A stretch of 64,000 nt of DNA from DATKRB01 sp036501425 (GTDB taxonomy: Bacteria > Actinomycetota > Acidimicrobiia > Acidimicrobiales > RAAP-2). How positions within the stretch are numbered: position 1 is the stretch's first letter; each line of letters begins with the position of its first letter. Shown here piece after piece: positions 50,394-58,937 of this stretch. Below the pieces are notes generated by a model. It was not told where the DNA came from. It did no database searches and worked only from the letters and a program-made list of their open reading frames with translations. The DNA is taken from contig DASYAI010000073.1 of the NCBI GenBank assembly GCA_036501425.1, positions 11,512 through 75,511 on the forward strand. The letters run 5' to 3'. A program made the position numbers and the translations under genes.

Positions 50394-50816
50394 TCAGTCG
50401 GTGCGGGGCGTGAATTTCGGGATCTTCATCCCGCCCTGCTCCTCGAAGCAGACCTGCAGGGGCATGTCGAGGACCAGGTCCTCGGGCGTGTTGGGGACGC
50501 CGACGACGTTGGTGGCCATCCGGGGGCCCTCCTCCAGCTCGACCAGGGCGATGGCGTAGGGGGCCTCGTCCTCCCAGCCCGGCACCGGCCGGTGGTTGAT
50601 CACGTAGGAGTGGAGGGTGGCCCGCCCGCTCACCACGACCCACGACACGTCGTCGGAGAAGCAGTGGGGGCAGAACGGCCGGGGGTAGAAGTAGAACTGC
50701 TCGCAGGCGTTGCAGCGCTGGATCTGCAGCTCCTCGTTCTGGGCCGCGTCCCAGAACGGCTTGGTCTCCGGGGTCACCACCGGTGCGGGCTTGGGGCGCT
50801 TGGGGGCGTCGGTCAT
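50394..50816 (-). CDS. Zn-ribbon OB-fold protein (DUF35/ChsH2-like)
   Basis: 140 residues. The rubredoxin-like zinc ribbon is CNACEQFYFYPRPFCPHC (two CxxC pairs), followed by an OB-fold with GRATLHSYVINHRPVPGWED and YAIALVELEEGPRMATN. Such proteins are obligate partners of thiolases, hydratases or aldolases in steroid and acyl-CoA metabolism. The ATG at 50816 overlaps the thiolase stop as ATGA, so the two are made together and probably form a complex. Confidence 0.88.
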   Translation of the reverse strand: MTDAPKRPKPAPVVTPETKPFWDAAQNEELQIQRCNACEQFYFYPRPFCPHCFSDDVSWVVVSGRATLHSYVINHRPVPGWEDEAPYAIALVELEEGPRMATNVVGVPNTPEDLVLDMPLQVCFEEQGGMKIPKFTPRTD

Positions 50817-51970
50817 GCCCGTGCCGCCGCGGCCTCGGCCGAGCCGAAGACGATCGTGCTGGCCGAGGTGAACATGCTGCCCACCCCGTGCGCCACGCTG
50901 ATGTGCACGTCGGGCACCTGGGCGGCCGCCTCGCCGCGCACCTGCCGGATGGCTTCTTGCATCAGGAACATGCCGTAGATCCCCGTGTGGGTGTAGGAGA
51001 GGCCGCCGCCGTTGGTGTTCATCGGCAGGGAGCCCCCGGGCGAGGTGTGGCCCTCCTCGATGAACGCGCCCGCCTCGCCCCGGCCCACGAACCCGAGGTC
51101 CTCGAGGGTGTAGATGGGCAGGTGGGCGAAGGCGTCGTAGGCCATCAGGTGGTCGACGTCGGCGTGGGTGATCCCCGCCTGCTCGAACGCCAGCTTGCCG
51201 GTGGTCCGGTAGGCCCGGGCACTGGTCAGGTCGGCCATCTGGGAGGCGAGGGGGGACTCGGAGGACTCGGCGCCGCCCAGCACGTGGACCAGCGGCTTGC
51301 GCAGCGGCAGCGTGCCGGCGTGCTCGGCGCTGGTCACGATGAGGGCCCCGCCGCCGTTGGTGGCCAGGCAGCACTCGAGGCGGTGCATCGGGTAGCAGAT
51401 CATCGGCGAGGCCAGCACGTCGTCCACCGTCACCAGGTCCCGCATCATCGCCCGGGGCACCTGGGACGACCACTTGCGCTGGGCCACCGCCACCGACGCC
51501 AGCTGCTCGTGGGTGAGCCCGTAGGTCTTCATGTAGCGCAGCACGCCGAGAGGGAACTTGGTGGCGGGCGGCCCGACCCCGTAGACCTGCTCGAACTGCT
51601 GCTGGAGGTTGGCCAGGTCGAGCGCGCCCGGGCTGCTCGCCGGACCGCCCCGGCTCACCGCGTGGCTGACCACGATCACCTTGGCCATGCCCGCCGCGAT
51701 GGCCGCCGCGGCGTGGTGGAGGTGGACCAGGAACGAGCACCCGCCCACGAAGGTGCCGTCGAGCCAGGTCGGGGTGATCCCCAGGTAGTTGGCCAGCCCG
51801 GCCGGCCCCTCGCCCACGCAGGCCACCCCGTCGATGTCGTCGCGGGTGATGCCGGCGTCGTTGATGGCGTTGCGGACCGCCTCGGCGTGCAGCTGGACGG
51901 GGGAGACGTCGGTGATCACGCCGAGGCGATCGGTCTCCGCCGCGCCGATCACGACAATCTGCGGGGGCAT
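50813..51970 (-). CDS. Thiolase-like acetyl-CoA acyltransferase (SCPx/lipid-transfer type)
   Basis: 385 residues. The thiolase fold shows IVVIGAAETDRLG, then the nucleophile Cys in TFVGGCSFLVHLHHAAAAI, a His in EEGHTSPGGSLPMNTNGGGLSYTHTG (in two halves), and VAHGVGSMF near the end in place of the usual second catalytic Cys. This is the thiolase group that works with DUF35 proteins in sterol or fatty-acid side-chain breakdown, including retro-aldol variants. The start ATG 51970 is fixed by TATCAT 7 bases upstream. Coupled to the Zn-ribbon gene. Confidence 0.83.
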   Translation of the reverse strand: MPPQIVVIGAAETDRLGVITDVSPVQLHAEAVRNAINDAGITRDDIDGVACVGEGPAGLANYLGITPTWLDGTFVGGCSFLVHLHHAAAAIAAGMAKVIVVSHAVSRGGPASSPGALDLANLQQQFEQVYGVGPPATKFPLGVLRYMKTYGLTHEQLASVAVAQRKWSSQVPRAMMRDLVTVDDVLASPMICYPMHRLECCLATNGGGALIVTSAEHAGTLPLRKPLVHVLGGAESSESPLASQMADLTSARAYRTTGKLAFEQAGITHADVDHLMAYDAFAHLPIYTLEDLGFVGRGEAGAFIEEGHTSPGGSLPMNTNGGGLSYTHTGIYGMFLMQEAIRQVRGEAAAQVPDVHISVAHGVGSMFTSASTIVFGSAEAAAARA

Positions 51971-51977
51971 GGCGGTG

Positions 51978-51983
51978 ATGATA
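51978..51983 (-). promoter_or_regulatory. Leaderless -10 (TATCAT) of the thiolase gene
   Basis: TATCAT on the reverse strand, 7 bases before the ATG at 51970; a longer in-frame start at 52009 lies upstream of it and is unlikely. Confidence 0.6.
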
Positions 51984-52016
51984 GGACGGGGTCGCCGCCC
52001 CTCCGCCAATCAACCC

Positions 52017-53435
52017 TCAGGACACCGGCGGCCGCTCGGTCCGGGGGAACGCCTTCTGGAACGCCTGGGCCACCTTGAACATCGTGGTCTCGTTGCCCGG
52101 CTTCCCCACGATCTGCAGGCCGACCGGCAGCCCGTCGACGAACCCGCACGGCACCGAAAAGGCGGGCATCGCGAGCCAGTTGAACAGCATGACGTGGCTC
52201 GTGTACACCGGCGCGAACGTCCCGTGGGCGAAGCCGGACTGGTCGCCGGTCCAGCAGCGGTTCCAGTCCTCCACGTCCCGGGCGAGCAGCTGGGAGGTGG
52301 GCGTGAGCAGGACGTCGAAGTCCTCGAACAGCGCGTTGAACCGCTCGACGTTGCGGCCCCGGGTGGCCATGGCGGACCAGTACTCGGCGGGGGAGGGCAT
52401 CTCGCCCGTGCCCTGGCCGCCGCTGCCGAAGGCCCGGTTGATGAACATGAAGCCCTCGTAGAAATCGTCCCACGACTGGTCGGTGGTCTCGACGGTGGCC
52501 CCCAGGCGGGCAAACCCCTGGGCGGCCTCGCGGATCGCCGCGATCACCCGGGGGCTCTCCTCCATGGCGTACATCGAGGCGTAGCCGAGGTCGTCGCTCC
52601 AGGCGAAGCGCAGGCCCTCCACCCCGTCGTGGATGTGGGCCAGGTAGTCCTCGGGCTGGTCGATCAGGCTGAAGAAGTCCCGCCCGTCGGGGCCGGCCAT
52701 GGCCTGGGTGGCCAGGGCGCCGTCGACCACGTCGAGGCACATGGGCCCGGTGCTGGCGGTCATGGCCAGCGTGGGCGAGGCCGGGTGGATCCACGGGATC
52801 CGTCCGGGGGTGGCCACGATCCCGAACACGCCCGAGTAGGCCGAGGGCAGCCGGGTCGAGCCGCCCCCGTCGGAGCCCAGCCCGAGCGGGACCATCCGGG
52901 AGGCCACCGCGGCAGCGGTGCCCGAGCTCGACCACCCGGGCACCTTGTCGGGGTCCCACGGGTTGCGGGCCTCGACGTCCCAGTTGTACATCCGGGTCTG
53001 GTCGGTGCGCGCCATGTCGCGGCGAAGGCCCGATCCCATCAGGGTGTTGCTCCCCACGACGACGGCCCCGGCCGCCCGCAGCCGCTCGACCTGCACGTCG
53101 TCCCACGGGGCGGCCGGGATGTCGCGTTGGGTACCCATGTCGAAGGTCGGCCAACCGGTCACGAAGATGTGGCCCTTCACCGCCACCGGGATGCCGTGCA
53201 GCAGGCCGAGCTCGTCCCCCGCCAGCACCGCCCGCTCGGCCCGACGGGCCGCGTCGCGCGCCCCGGCCCGGTCGACGTGCACGAACGCGTGGAGCACCGG
53301 GTCCAGCGCCTCGATGCGGTCGAGGAAGTGCTCGGTCACCTCGACCGGCGAGACCTCCCGCTTGCCGATCATCTCGCGGATCTGCCAGGCGGGCAGCCAG
53401 GTCAGCTGACCGGACGGCGCTGGAGTCTCGGGCAT
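52017..53435 (-). CDS. Amidase signature-family hydrolase
   Basis: 472 residues. The Ser-cisSer-Lys triad is seen as the Lys in GIPVAVKGHIF, the cis-Ser in VPGWSSSGTAAAVAS, and the nucleophilic Ser in GLGSDGGGSTRLPSA. The lysine is followed by Gly-His, not the usual Asp. The GSSGG core reads SSSGT, which suggests an unusual substrate pocket. The family hydrolyses amides, ureas and esters. The ATG at 53435 has a near-perfect AAGGAGG Shine-Dalgarno. Upstream DNA holds 13-base tandem repeats. It precedes the thiolase gene on the same strand but with a separate promoter. Confidence 0.9.
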   Translation of the reverse strand: MPETPAPSGQLTWLPAWQIREMIGKREVSPVEVTEHFLDRIEALDPVLHAFVHVDRAGARDAARRAERAVLAGDELGLLHGIPVAVKGHIFVTGWPTFDMGTQRDIPAAPWDDVQVERLRAAGAVVVGSNTLMGSGLRRDMARTDQTRMYNWDVEARNPWDPDKVPGWSSSGTAAAVASRMVPLGLGSDGGGSTRLPSAYSGVFGIVATPGRIPWIHPASPTLAMTASTGPMCLDVVDGALATQAMAGPDGRDFFSLIDQPEDYLAHIHDGVEGLRFAWSDDLGYASMYAMEESPRVIAAIREAAQGFARLGATVETTDQSWDDFYEGFMFINRAFGSGGQGTGEMPSPAEYWSAMATRGRNVERFNALFEDFDVLLTPTSQLLARDVEDWNRCWTGDQSGFAHGTFAPVYTSHVMLFNWLAMPAFSVPCGFVDGLPVGLQIVGKPGNETTMFKVAQAFQKAFPRTERPPVS

Positions 53436-53549
53436 CGGGTCCCCCTCCTTGCGGCGTCGTCTGCGGCGCCGGTGGTCCGGCGCAGCGCGCCGCCGGGGCC
53501 GACCGTAGCGACCGCCCTCGACGGCGGCAACCGGCGCTCGCAACCGGTG

Positions 53550-53588
53550 CCGGCGACCGGGGCCGGCGACCGGGGCCGGCGACCGGGG
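53550..53588 (+). repeat. 13-base tandem repeat, 3 copies
   Basis: CCGGCGACCGGGG occurs three times head to tail in the divergent region between the amidase and the MFS gene. The unit is not a multiple of three, consistent with non-coding DNA. Confidence 0.9.
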
Positions 53589-53706
53589 CGGCCCGGCGTC
53601 CGGGAGTGCGGTTCGGGGTGGGCTCCGGGTTGCGGTCCGGGGTGCCGCCGGGGGATGGCAGGATGCGTCGAAGTCCAGCGGCGGCGCAGGGGATCCGGGA
53701 GGGGAA

Positions 53707-55242
53707 GTGGTGGAGGAGCAGCAGGGCGCGGAGGTGGGCACCCGATCGACCGGGTTGGAACCGGCGGTGCGGCGGGTGGCCCTGGTGGTGGTGCTCGGGA
53801 CGATCATGTCCATTTTGGACACCACCATCGTCAGCATCGCCGTCAACACGCTGCGGGGCGACTTCCACACCTCGCTGGCCACCATCCAGTGGGTGACCAC
53901 GGCCTACCTGCTCGCGTTGGCCATGGTCATCCCGCTCAGCGGCTGGACGGTGGAGCGCTTCGGGGCCCGCCGGGTCTGGCTGACCTCGATCGTCCTCTTC
54001 ATCGCCGGCTCGGTCCTGTGCGGCCTGTCCTGGTCGGCGGCGAGCCTGATCGGCTTCCGGGTCCTGCAGGGCATCGGCGGCGGGATGCTCCTGCCGGCCG
54101 GGCAGACCATGCTCGCCCGGGCCGCCGGCCCCACCCAGATGGGCCGGGTGATGAGCGTCATCGGGGTGCCCATGCTCCTCGGGCCGATCGTGGGGCCCAC
54201 GCTGGGTGGGTTGATCCTCGACAACCTGTCGTGGCGGTGGCTGTTCTTCGTGAACGTGCCCATCGGGCTGATCGCCTTCGCCCGGGGGTTCAAGGTGCTG
54301 CCCAAGGGCGAGCACGGCCGGGCGGGCCGGCTCGACGTCGTGGGGGTGTGCCTCCTGTCGCCCGGCCTCGCCATCCTGCTCTACGGGCTTTCGTCGGCCG
54401 GCTCGGGATCGGTGGGGTCCCGGGCCATCGGCAGCGTGGTGGTCGGGGCGCTGCTCGTCGCGCTCTTCGTGCGCCACGCGCTGCGATGCGAGCAGCCCCT
54501 GGTCGACCTCCGGCTCTTCTCGAACCGGACCTTGCGGGCCGCCTCGACGACGACCTTCGTCGTGGGCGGGACCATCTTCGGGGTCCTGTTCGTCCTCCCG
54601 CTCTACTACCAGATCGTGCGGGGGCAGAGCCCCCTGATCGCCGGCCTCCTGCTCGGGCCCCAGGAGCTCGGGGCGATGGTCTCGATGCGCTACGCCGGGC
54701 GGATCACCGACCGCTTCGGCGCCGGCCGGGTGGTCCCGGTCGGGGTGGTGCTGTCGGTGCTCGGCAGCATCGCCTACACCCAGGTGACGCCCCACTCCAA
54801 CGAGCTGGTCCTCGCCCTCTCGCTCGTGGTGCGGGGCCTTGGCCTGGGCGCCACCGCCATGCCGGCGATGGCGGCGGGGTACGCCACCTTGCGCCACGAC
54901 GACATCCCCCGGGCCACGACCCTGCTCAGCATCATCCAGCGGACCGGCTCGACCCTCGGGACCGCCGTGCTGGCGGTGGTGCTCCAGCGCGAGATCGAGA
55001 GTCGGGTGGGCAACGTCTCACTGGGCACCTCGGTGGTGCCCGGCCACGCCCAGGCGCTGGTGGCCCAGGCCTTCGGCAGCACCTTCTGGTTCGGCCTGGG
55101 CCTCTCCGCGCTGGCGATCATCCCGGCGCTGATGCTGCCCCGGCGAGGTGCGGCGGCGATGGCGGTCGGGGGCGGGGCGGAGGAGCCCGGCGGGCCGGGG
55201 GAGGGCCTCCGGCTGGAGGACGGGGCGGGGACGATCGGCTGA
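53707..55242 (+). CDS. MFS drug transporter, DHA2 (EmrB/QacA) family
   Basis: 511 residues with about 14 hydrophobic helices. Motif D1-like LDTTIVSIAVNTL, TTAYLLALAMVIPLSGW, then GRVxSxxG-type segments AGQTMLARAAG and IVGPTLGGLILDNLSWRWLF are typical of DHA2 antiporters. They export drugs or other hydrophobic compounds using the proton gradient. The GTG start has GGGAGGGGAA upstream. A short acidic/Gly tail ends the protein. It is divergent from the amidase gene. The substrate is unknown. Confidence 0.9.
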   Translation: MVEEQQGAEVGTRSTGLEPAVRRVALVVVLGTIMSILDTTIVSIAVNTLRGDFHTSLATIQWVTTAYLLALAMVIPLSGWTVERFGARRVWLTSIVLFIAGSVLCGLSWSAASLIGFRVLQGIGGGMLLPAGQTMLARAAGPTQMGRVMSVIGVPMLLGPIVGPTLGGLILDNLSWRWLFFVNVPIGLIAFARGFKVLPKGEHGRAGRLDVVGVCLLSPGLAILLYGLSSAGSGSVGSRAIGSVVVGALLVALFVRHALRCEQPLVDLRLFSNRTLRAASTTTFVVGGTIFGVLFVLPLYYQIVRGQSPLIAGLLLGPQELGAMVSMRYAGRITDRFGAGRVVPVGVVLSVLGSIAYTQVTPHSNELVLALSLVVRGLGLGATAMPAMAAGYATLRHDDIPRATTLLSIIQRTGSTLGTAVLAVVLQREIESRVGNVSLGTSVVPGHAQALVAQAFGSTFWFGLGLSALAIIPALMLPRRGAAAMAVGGGAEEPGGPGEGLRLEDGAGTIG

Positions 55243-55243
55243 G

Positions 55244-56287
55244 TCAACCGAGCAGTCGGGCGGCCGCCACCCCGTCGCCCCACGTCTGGACCCGGTGCCA
55301 GAACCGGTAGCGGGTGTGGGCGAAGTTGTGCATGTGGCCCATGCGCTCGCACACGAAGACGGTGATGTCCGGCGAGCTCTTGAACGCGATCGGCTCGAGC
55401 CAGGGGTTGGGCACGACGTCGCGTTCGCCCACCGCGACCAGGATCGGCGTGGTGATCGAGGCCGCCTCGGTGGCCACGGTCCCCGGCGCCACCATGAACA
55501 GCCCGCACGACGGCGTGGTGGCCGACCGCCACGGGGGGAGGTCCTCGGCCCCCGTCGCCGCGTTGGCCGCCATGTCGGCGGCCACGATCTCGGGCGGCTC
55601 GTCGTCGTAGTGGAAGGCCCAGGTGAAGGGGTGCTCGTGGGGGGGGCCATCCGAGACCCCGGGCGCCGCGCCGGCCGCCCGGGCCAGCGCGGCCTGGTTG
55701 AGGATGGTCGGATTGGCCGGGTCGCTGCCCCGCAGGACCCACGGCCATGCCGCCGGCGGGGAGCCGGGCCGGGTGGGCACCACGGTGTGGATGCCGCTGA
55801 AGCCGAGCGAGGCGATGGCGTCGAAGACGCCGTGCTGGGCCTGCAGCACGATGGTGAAGCAGCCGCCCATCGATTGGCCGATCCCGATCTTCGTGGCGTC
55901 GCGCACCGGGGGGTAGCCCTCCAGCAGCGTCCCGCGCTCGAGCTGTTCCATGACCGACTCAACCGTGGCCCGGTTGCCCAGCGCCACCGTGTCGTAGGTC
56001 AGGCCGTCGCCCTCGGGCATGGTCGACTCGCCGAAGCCGAGGTGGTCGCAGGCGACGAAGATCCACCCGCGCCGGGTGTGCCACCCCGCCTGCCCCCCGC
56101 CGGTCCCGTCGGGCATGTCGAAGGTGTAGTAGCGCCGGCAGTAGCCGCCGCCGGGGAACGCGAAGCACACCACCGGTGGACTGGCCAAGGCGTCCTCGTC
56201 CGGCAGTACCACGGTGGCCGCCGTTTGGAGGGGGACGCCCAGGCCGACGGCGTCGGTGACGTCGATGCGCAGCTCGATCGTGGTCAT
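55244..56287 (-). CDS. Alpha/beta-hydrolase
   Basis: 347 residues. Oxyanion region CFAFPGGGYCRRYY, nucleophile elbow GIGQSMGGCFT, acid VGERDVVPNPWLE and His in ERMGHMHNF form a full triad. The N-terminal PGGGYCRRYY resembles esterases acting on lipid-like esters. The ATG at 56287 follows a purine-rich stretch; a longer start at 56362 lacks similarity. It ends 2 bases from the convergent MFS gene. The cytoplasmic substrate is unknown. Confidence 0.85.
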   Translation of the reverse strand: MTTIELRIDVTDAVGLGVPLQTAATVVLPDEDALASPPVVCFAFPGGGYCRRYYTFDMPDGTGGGQAGWHTRRGWIFVACDHLGFGESTMPEGDGLTYDTVALGNRATVESVMEQLERGTLLEGYPPVRDATKIGIGQSMGGCFTIVLQAQHGVFDAIASLGFSGIHTVVPTRPGSPPAAWPWVLRGSDPANPTILNQAALARAAGAAPGVSDGPPHEHPFTWAFHYDDEPPEIVAADMAANAATGAEDLPPWRSATTPSCGLFMVAPGTVATEAASITTPILVAVGERDVVPNPWLEPIAFKSSPDITVFVCERMGHMHNFAHTRYRFWHRVQTWGDGVAAARLLG

Positions 56288-56398
56288 GGCATCCCCCCAG
56301 CTCCTCCTGCTGCCGCGCCATCGGGTTCCGGGCGACCCAGGGCAACCGAACCTACCGCCCACGCGCCCGAGCGCGGGAGCGAGCGTGGGCGGGCCGCC

Positions 56399-56983
56399 TC
56401 AGCGCCGGTCGGCGAGCTTCCACGCCCCGGGTAGCAGCATCGCCGCGACCGCCGCCTTGATGGCGTCGCCGGCGAGGAACGGCGTCAAGCCGAGGGCGAT
56501 CGCCTTCCCCGCGCCGACGTGAAGGTCCACGGCGAGCCAGATCACCCCCACGCCGTACATCACGACCTCTCCGGCCACCATCGCGGGGACGGACTTCGCG
56601 ATGGAGCGGTCGGCACCGCGCTCGGCGAGGAGGCCGCACAGCGCCGCGCACAGCACGAAACCGACGATGTAGCCGAAGTTCGCCGCGACATAGCCGCTCT
56701 GGTGGCCGGCGAACCACGGGAGGCCGACCAGGCCTGCCAGGGCGTAGAGCACCATGGCGGCAGTGCCCCGCTTCCAACCGAGCGCGGTGCCGGCCAGGAG
56801 CACGCCCAGCGTCTGGCCGGTGACCGGAACCGGGGTGAAGGAGAGATGGATCGAGATCTGCGCCAGTGCCCCGACGAGCCCGGCCGCCCCCACCACGAGG
56901 AGCAGGTCGCGCACGAGCGTTCCCGGAAGGAGGTCGGCGAGGACGAGCGGCCGGCGCCGAGGGAGCGTGACGGTGGCTGACAT
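56399..56983 (-). CDS. bioY: Biotin transporter BioY (ECF substrate-binding subunit)
   Basis: 194 residues with about six membrane helices. Family features are LAQISIHLSFTPVPVTGQTLGVLLAG (in pieces), LGWKRGTAAMVLYALAGLVGLPWFA, GYVAANFGYIVGF and FLAGDAIKAAVAAML. BioY binds biotin and works with the shared ECF ATPases; none is adjacent, so it uses a module elsewhere or works alone. GGAGG precedes the ATG. An inverted repeat 25 bases upstream (57008-57031) is a likely control site. Confidence 0.93.
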   Translation of the reverse strand: MSATVTLPRRRPLVLADLLPGTLVRDLLLVVGAAGLVGALAQISIHLSFTPVPVTGQTLGVLLAGTALGWKRGTAAMVLYALAGLVGLPWFAGHQSGYVAANFGYIVGFVLCAALCGLLAERGADRSIAKSVPAMVAGEVVMYGVGVIWLAVDLHVGAGKAIALGLTPFLAGDAIKAAVAAMLLPGAWKLADRR

Positions 56984-57007
56984 GGGGGGAGCTGGACCTC
57001 CTCGGAG

Positions 57008-57031
57008 GGACTACGTCGCACGTCGTAGTCC
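57008..57031 (-). promoter_or_regulatory. Inverted repeat upstream of bioY (candidate operator)
   Basis: GGACTACG-N8-CGTAGTCC, perfect 8-base arms, located 25-48 bases before the bioY ATG. The position suits a repressor site or a leader hairpin. It does not match the BirA, BioR or BioQ sites I know. Confidence 0.5.
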
Positions 57032-57125
57032 ACGGGCGCGGCGCCGACGCTACCAAGGGCGACGCGAGGCGCCAATCCCGCCCCGAGACGGTCCGCACGT
57101 CCGCCGGATCCATGCCGCCCCCCCC

Positions 57126-57164
57126 GGTGGGCACCCGGTGGGTCCCTGGTGGGCACCCGGTGGG
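57126..57164 (+). repeat. 17-base direct repeat, 2 copies
   Basis: GGTGGGCACCCGGTGGG at 57126-57142 and again at 57148-57164 (22-base period), just upstream of the DUF6314 gene. Confidence 0.85.
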
Positions 57165-57180
57165 CCACAATCGAGGGGCC

Positions 57181-57774
57181 ATGCAGGTCGTCGACACGCT
57201 CAGCTTCCTGCTCGGGAGATGGTCGCTCGAGCGGTCGATCGAGGATCATCGGTCCGGGGCCCGTGGGCGGTTCGAAGGGGTGGCGACGCTCGTCGAGGTG
57301 TCCCCCGCCTCGGGGCCGGGAGCCGACCTCGGCCCCGGTTCCGGCCGGCGAGCCCACTACGGTGAGGTGGGCGAGCTCCACCTCGGGACGCACCGAGGGC
57401 CGGCGTCTCGACGCCTCCGATGGGTCCGACGGGGCGACACGACCGTGATGCTGTACTTCTCCGACGGACGCTCTTTCGTCGACCTCGATCTGCGCCACGG
57501 GGAGTGGCGGAGCGTCCACCACTGTGGTGAGGACCGTTACGAAATCGCCACCGTGGTGCGTTCGCCCGACGAGGTCCACGAGCGGTGGCGAGTGTGGGGC
57601 CCGACCAAGAACTACCGCGCCGAGACGACTTTGCAGCGCGCCGACGCTTTCGGCGCTGGTGGCTCGGGGCCACCCGGCCGGCGGCCGCGTCACCCGACCG
57701 GCGCCTCCGCGGTGGTCGGGACCGGCGTCGATCCGGTGACCTCGCGCTTTTCAGGCGCGCGCTCTACCAACTGA
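57181..57774 (+). CDS. DUF6314-like protein with tail overlapping antisense tRNA-Phe
   Basis: 197 residues. DTLSFLLGRWSLERSIEDH, ARGRFEGVATL, VMLYFSDGRSFVDLDL and RWRVWGPTKNYRAETTLQR match DUF6314, a soluble beta-rich family of unknown function. The family normally ends shortly after the NYRxxT strand (about residue 150). Here another 45 low-quality residues follow, the last 20 of them (VDPVTSRFSGARSTN) being the tRNA-Phe gene read backwards, with the stop inside the tRNA. Either the real stop was lost or a frameshift has occurred. ATG 57181 has CACAAT 9 bases upstream. Confidence 0.7.
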   Translation: MQVVDTLSFLLGRWSLERSIEDHRSGARGRFEGVATLVEVSPASGPGADLGPGSGRRAHYGEVGELHLGTHRGPASRRLRWVRRGDTTVMLYFSDGRSFVDLDLRHGEWRSVHHCGEDRYEIATVVRSPDEVHERWRVWGPTKNYRAETTLQRADAFGAGGSGPPGRRPRHPTGASAVVGTGVDPVTSRFSGARSTN

Positions 57775-57785
57775 GCTACCCGACC
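57713..57785 (-). tRNA. tRNA-Phe (anticodon GAA)
   Basis: 73 bases. Acceptor GGTCGGG/CCCGACC, D arm GCTC/GAGC, anticodon stem CGCGC/GCGCG around CTGAAAA, T arm ACCGG/CCGGT with ATCGACG. Discriminator A; CCA is not fully encoded. It follows tRNA-Asp on the same strand and overlaps the end of the DUF6314 reading frame on the other strand. Confidence 0.95.
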
Positions 57786-57826
57786 TCGCAGGTCAGGGTA
57801 CTCGCCGAGGCGAGCCCTGCCCGGGG

Positions 57827-57901
57827 CGGACCTGACGGGATTTGAACCCGCGACCTCCGCCTTGACAGGGCGGCGTGCACTCCGAGCTGCACCACAGGTC
57901 C
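57827..57901 (-). tRNA. tRNA-Asp (anticodon GTC)
   Basis: 75 bases. Acceptor GGACCTG/CAGGTCC, anticodon stem GCCGCC/GGCGG region with loop CTGTCAA, T arm GCGGG-TTCAAAT-CCCGT. The discriminator is G, the identity base for aspartate. It lies 41 bases upstream of tRNA-Phe in one transcript. Confidence 0.95.
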
Positions 57902-57950
57902 TCGTTCGTCCCACCGGCAGCGGCCCGAGCCGCCCCGAGGGCGAACGGCC

Positions 57951-57956
57951 ACTATA
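57951..57956 (-). promoter_or_regulatory. -10 (TATAGT) of the tRNA-Asp/Phe operon
   Basis: TATAGT on the reverse strand lies 50 bases upstream of tRNA-Asp and is the best -10 in that gap. Confidence 0.5.
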
Positions 57957-58059
57957 CGGCATGCCCGCCGGGGCGCTCTCGGTGGCCCCGGGCCGCCCGT
58001 CCGGCCCCCTCGACCGGGCACCGGGGCGGTAGTTACCAGGTCCGCCACCTGGGGCTCGA

Positions 58060-58065
58060 TAGGGT
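58060..58065 (+). promoter_or_regulatory. Leaderless -10 (TAGGGT) of the membrane-protein gene
   Basis: TAGGGT ends 6 bases before GTG 58072. Confidence 0.5.
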
Positions 58066-58071
58066 TGCCCA

Positions 58072-58764
58072 GTGGACGACGAGGTCGAGCGGCCCACTCG
58101 GGAGAGCCGGGCCGAGTGGGGGGTCGCCTCCCCTTACGAGCCCCGGTGGCCCGCCCTGTGCGCGGTGGTGGCGACCATCGGGCTCGAGATCCTCCTCCCC
58201 GACCGGGTCTTCCGCGGCCTGGGCCCCCGATGGTTGCTGCCGGTACTGGAGGGGGCGCTGATGCTCCTGCTGCTCGCCACCAACCCCGGGCACATCTCCA
58301 AGGAGGAGTCCCGCCTGCGGGTCGCCGGGATCTCGATGATCGCCCTCATCAACCTGACCAACGTGGTGACGCTGCTCGAGCTGCTGCACGCCCTGCTCTA
58401 CGGCCGGGCCGACCAGGGCCGGCAGCTCGTCTACGCCTCGGTCCCCATCTGGCTGACCAATGTCATCGTCTTCGGCCTGTGGTACTGGGAGCTCGACCGG
58501 GGAGGCCCGGCAGCCCGGACGAGCTCGGTGCACCGGCCCCCGGATTTCTTGTTCCCCCAGATGACCGCTCCGGCCACCGCGCCGGACTGGTTCCCGAGGT
58601 TCACCGACTACCTCTACACCTCGTTCACCAACGCCACCGCGTTCAGCCCGACCGACACCATGCCGCTCACCGGCTGGGCCAAGCTGCTCATGACGGTCCA
58701 GTCCCTGGCGTCGTTGCTCACGGTCGCCCTCGTGGTCTCGCGGGCCGTCAACATCCTCGCCTGA
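58072..58764 (+). CDS. Multi-pass membrane protein (DUF1345-like)
   Basis: 230 residues with five or six hydrophobic helices. The C-terminal part DYLYTSFTNATAFSPTD, followed by MPLTGWAKLLMTVQSL and VALVVSRAVNIL, resembles the pore-loop-like segment of DUF1345 membrane proteins, which have some likeness to two-helix ion channels. GTG 58072 has a -10-like hexamer placed for leaderless expression. The function is unknown. It stands alone between the tRNAs and an MFS transporter. Confidence 0.65.
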   Translation: MDDEVERPTRESRAEWGVASPYEPRWPALCAVVATIGLEILLPDRVFRGLGPRWLLPVLEGALMLLLLATNPGHISKEESRLRVAGISMIALINLTNVVTLLELLHALLYGRADQGRQLVYASVPIWLTNVIVFGLWYWELDRGGPAARTSSVHRPPDFLFPQMTAPATAPDWFPRFTDYLYTSFTNATAFSPTDTMPLTGWAKLLMTVQSLASLLTVALVVSRAVNILA

Positions 58765-58937
58765 CGGAGCTCGCCCAATCCCGGGCCCCGCCGAGGTCGT
58801 CGACCGCCTGGTCGGGGGCCGGCGCGATCGGTGTCATGATGCCCGGCGTACGTCCACCCGGGCGCCGACCCGACCGTCGCTGACCGGTCGCCGAGCACCG
58901 GCGGGCAACGACGTCGGGGCCGATCGCGGAGGACGAG

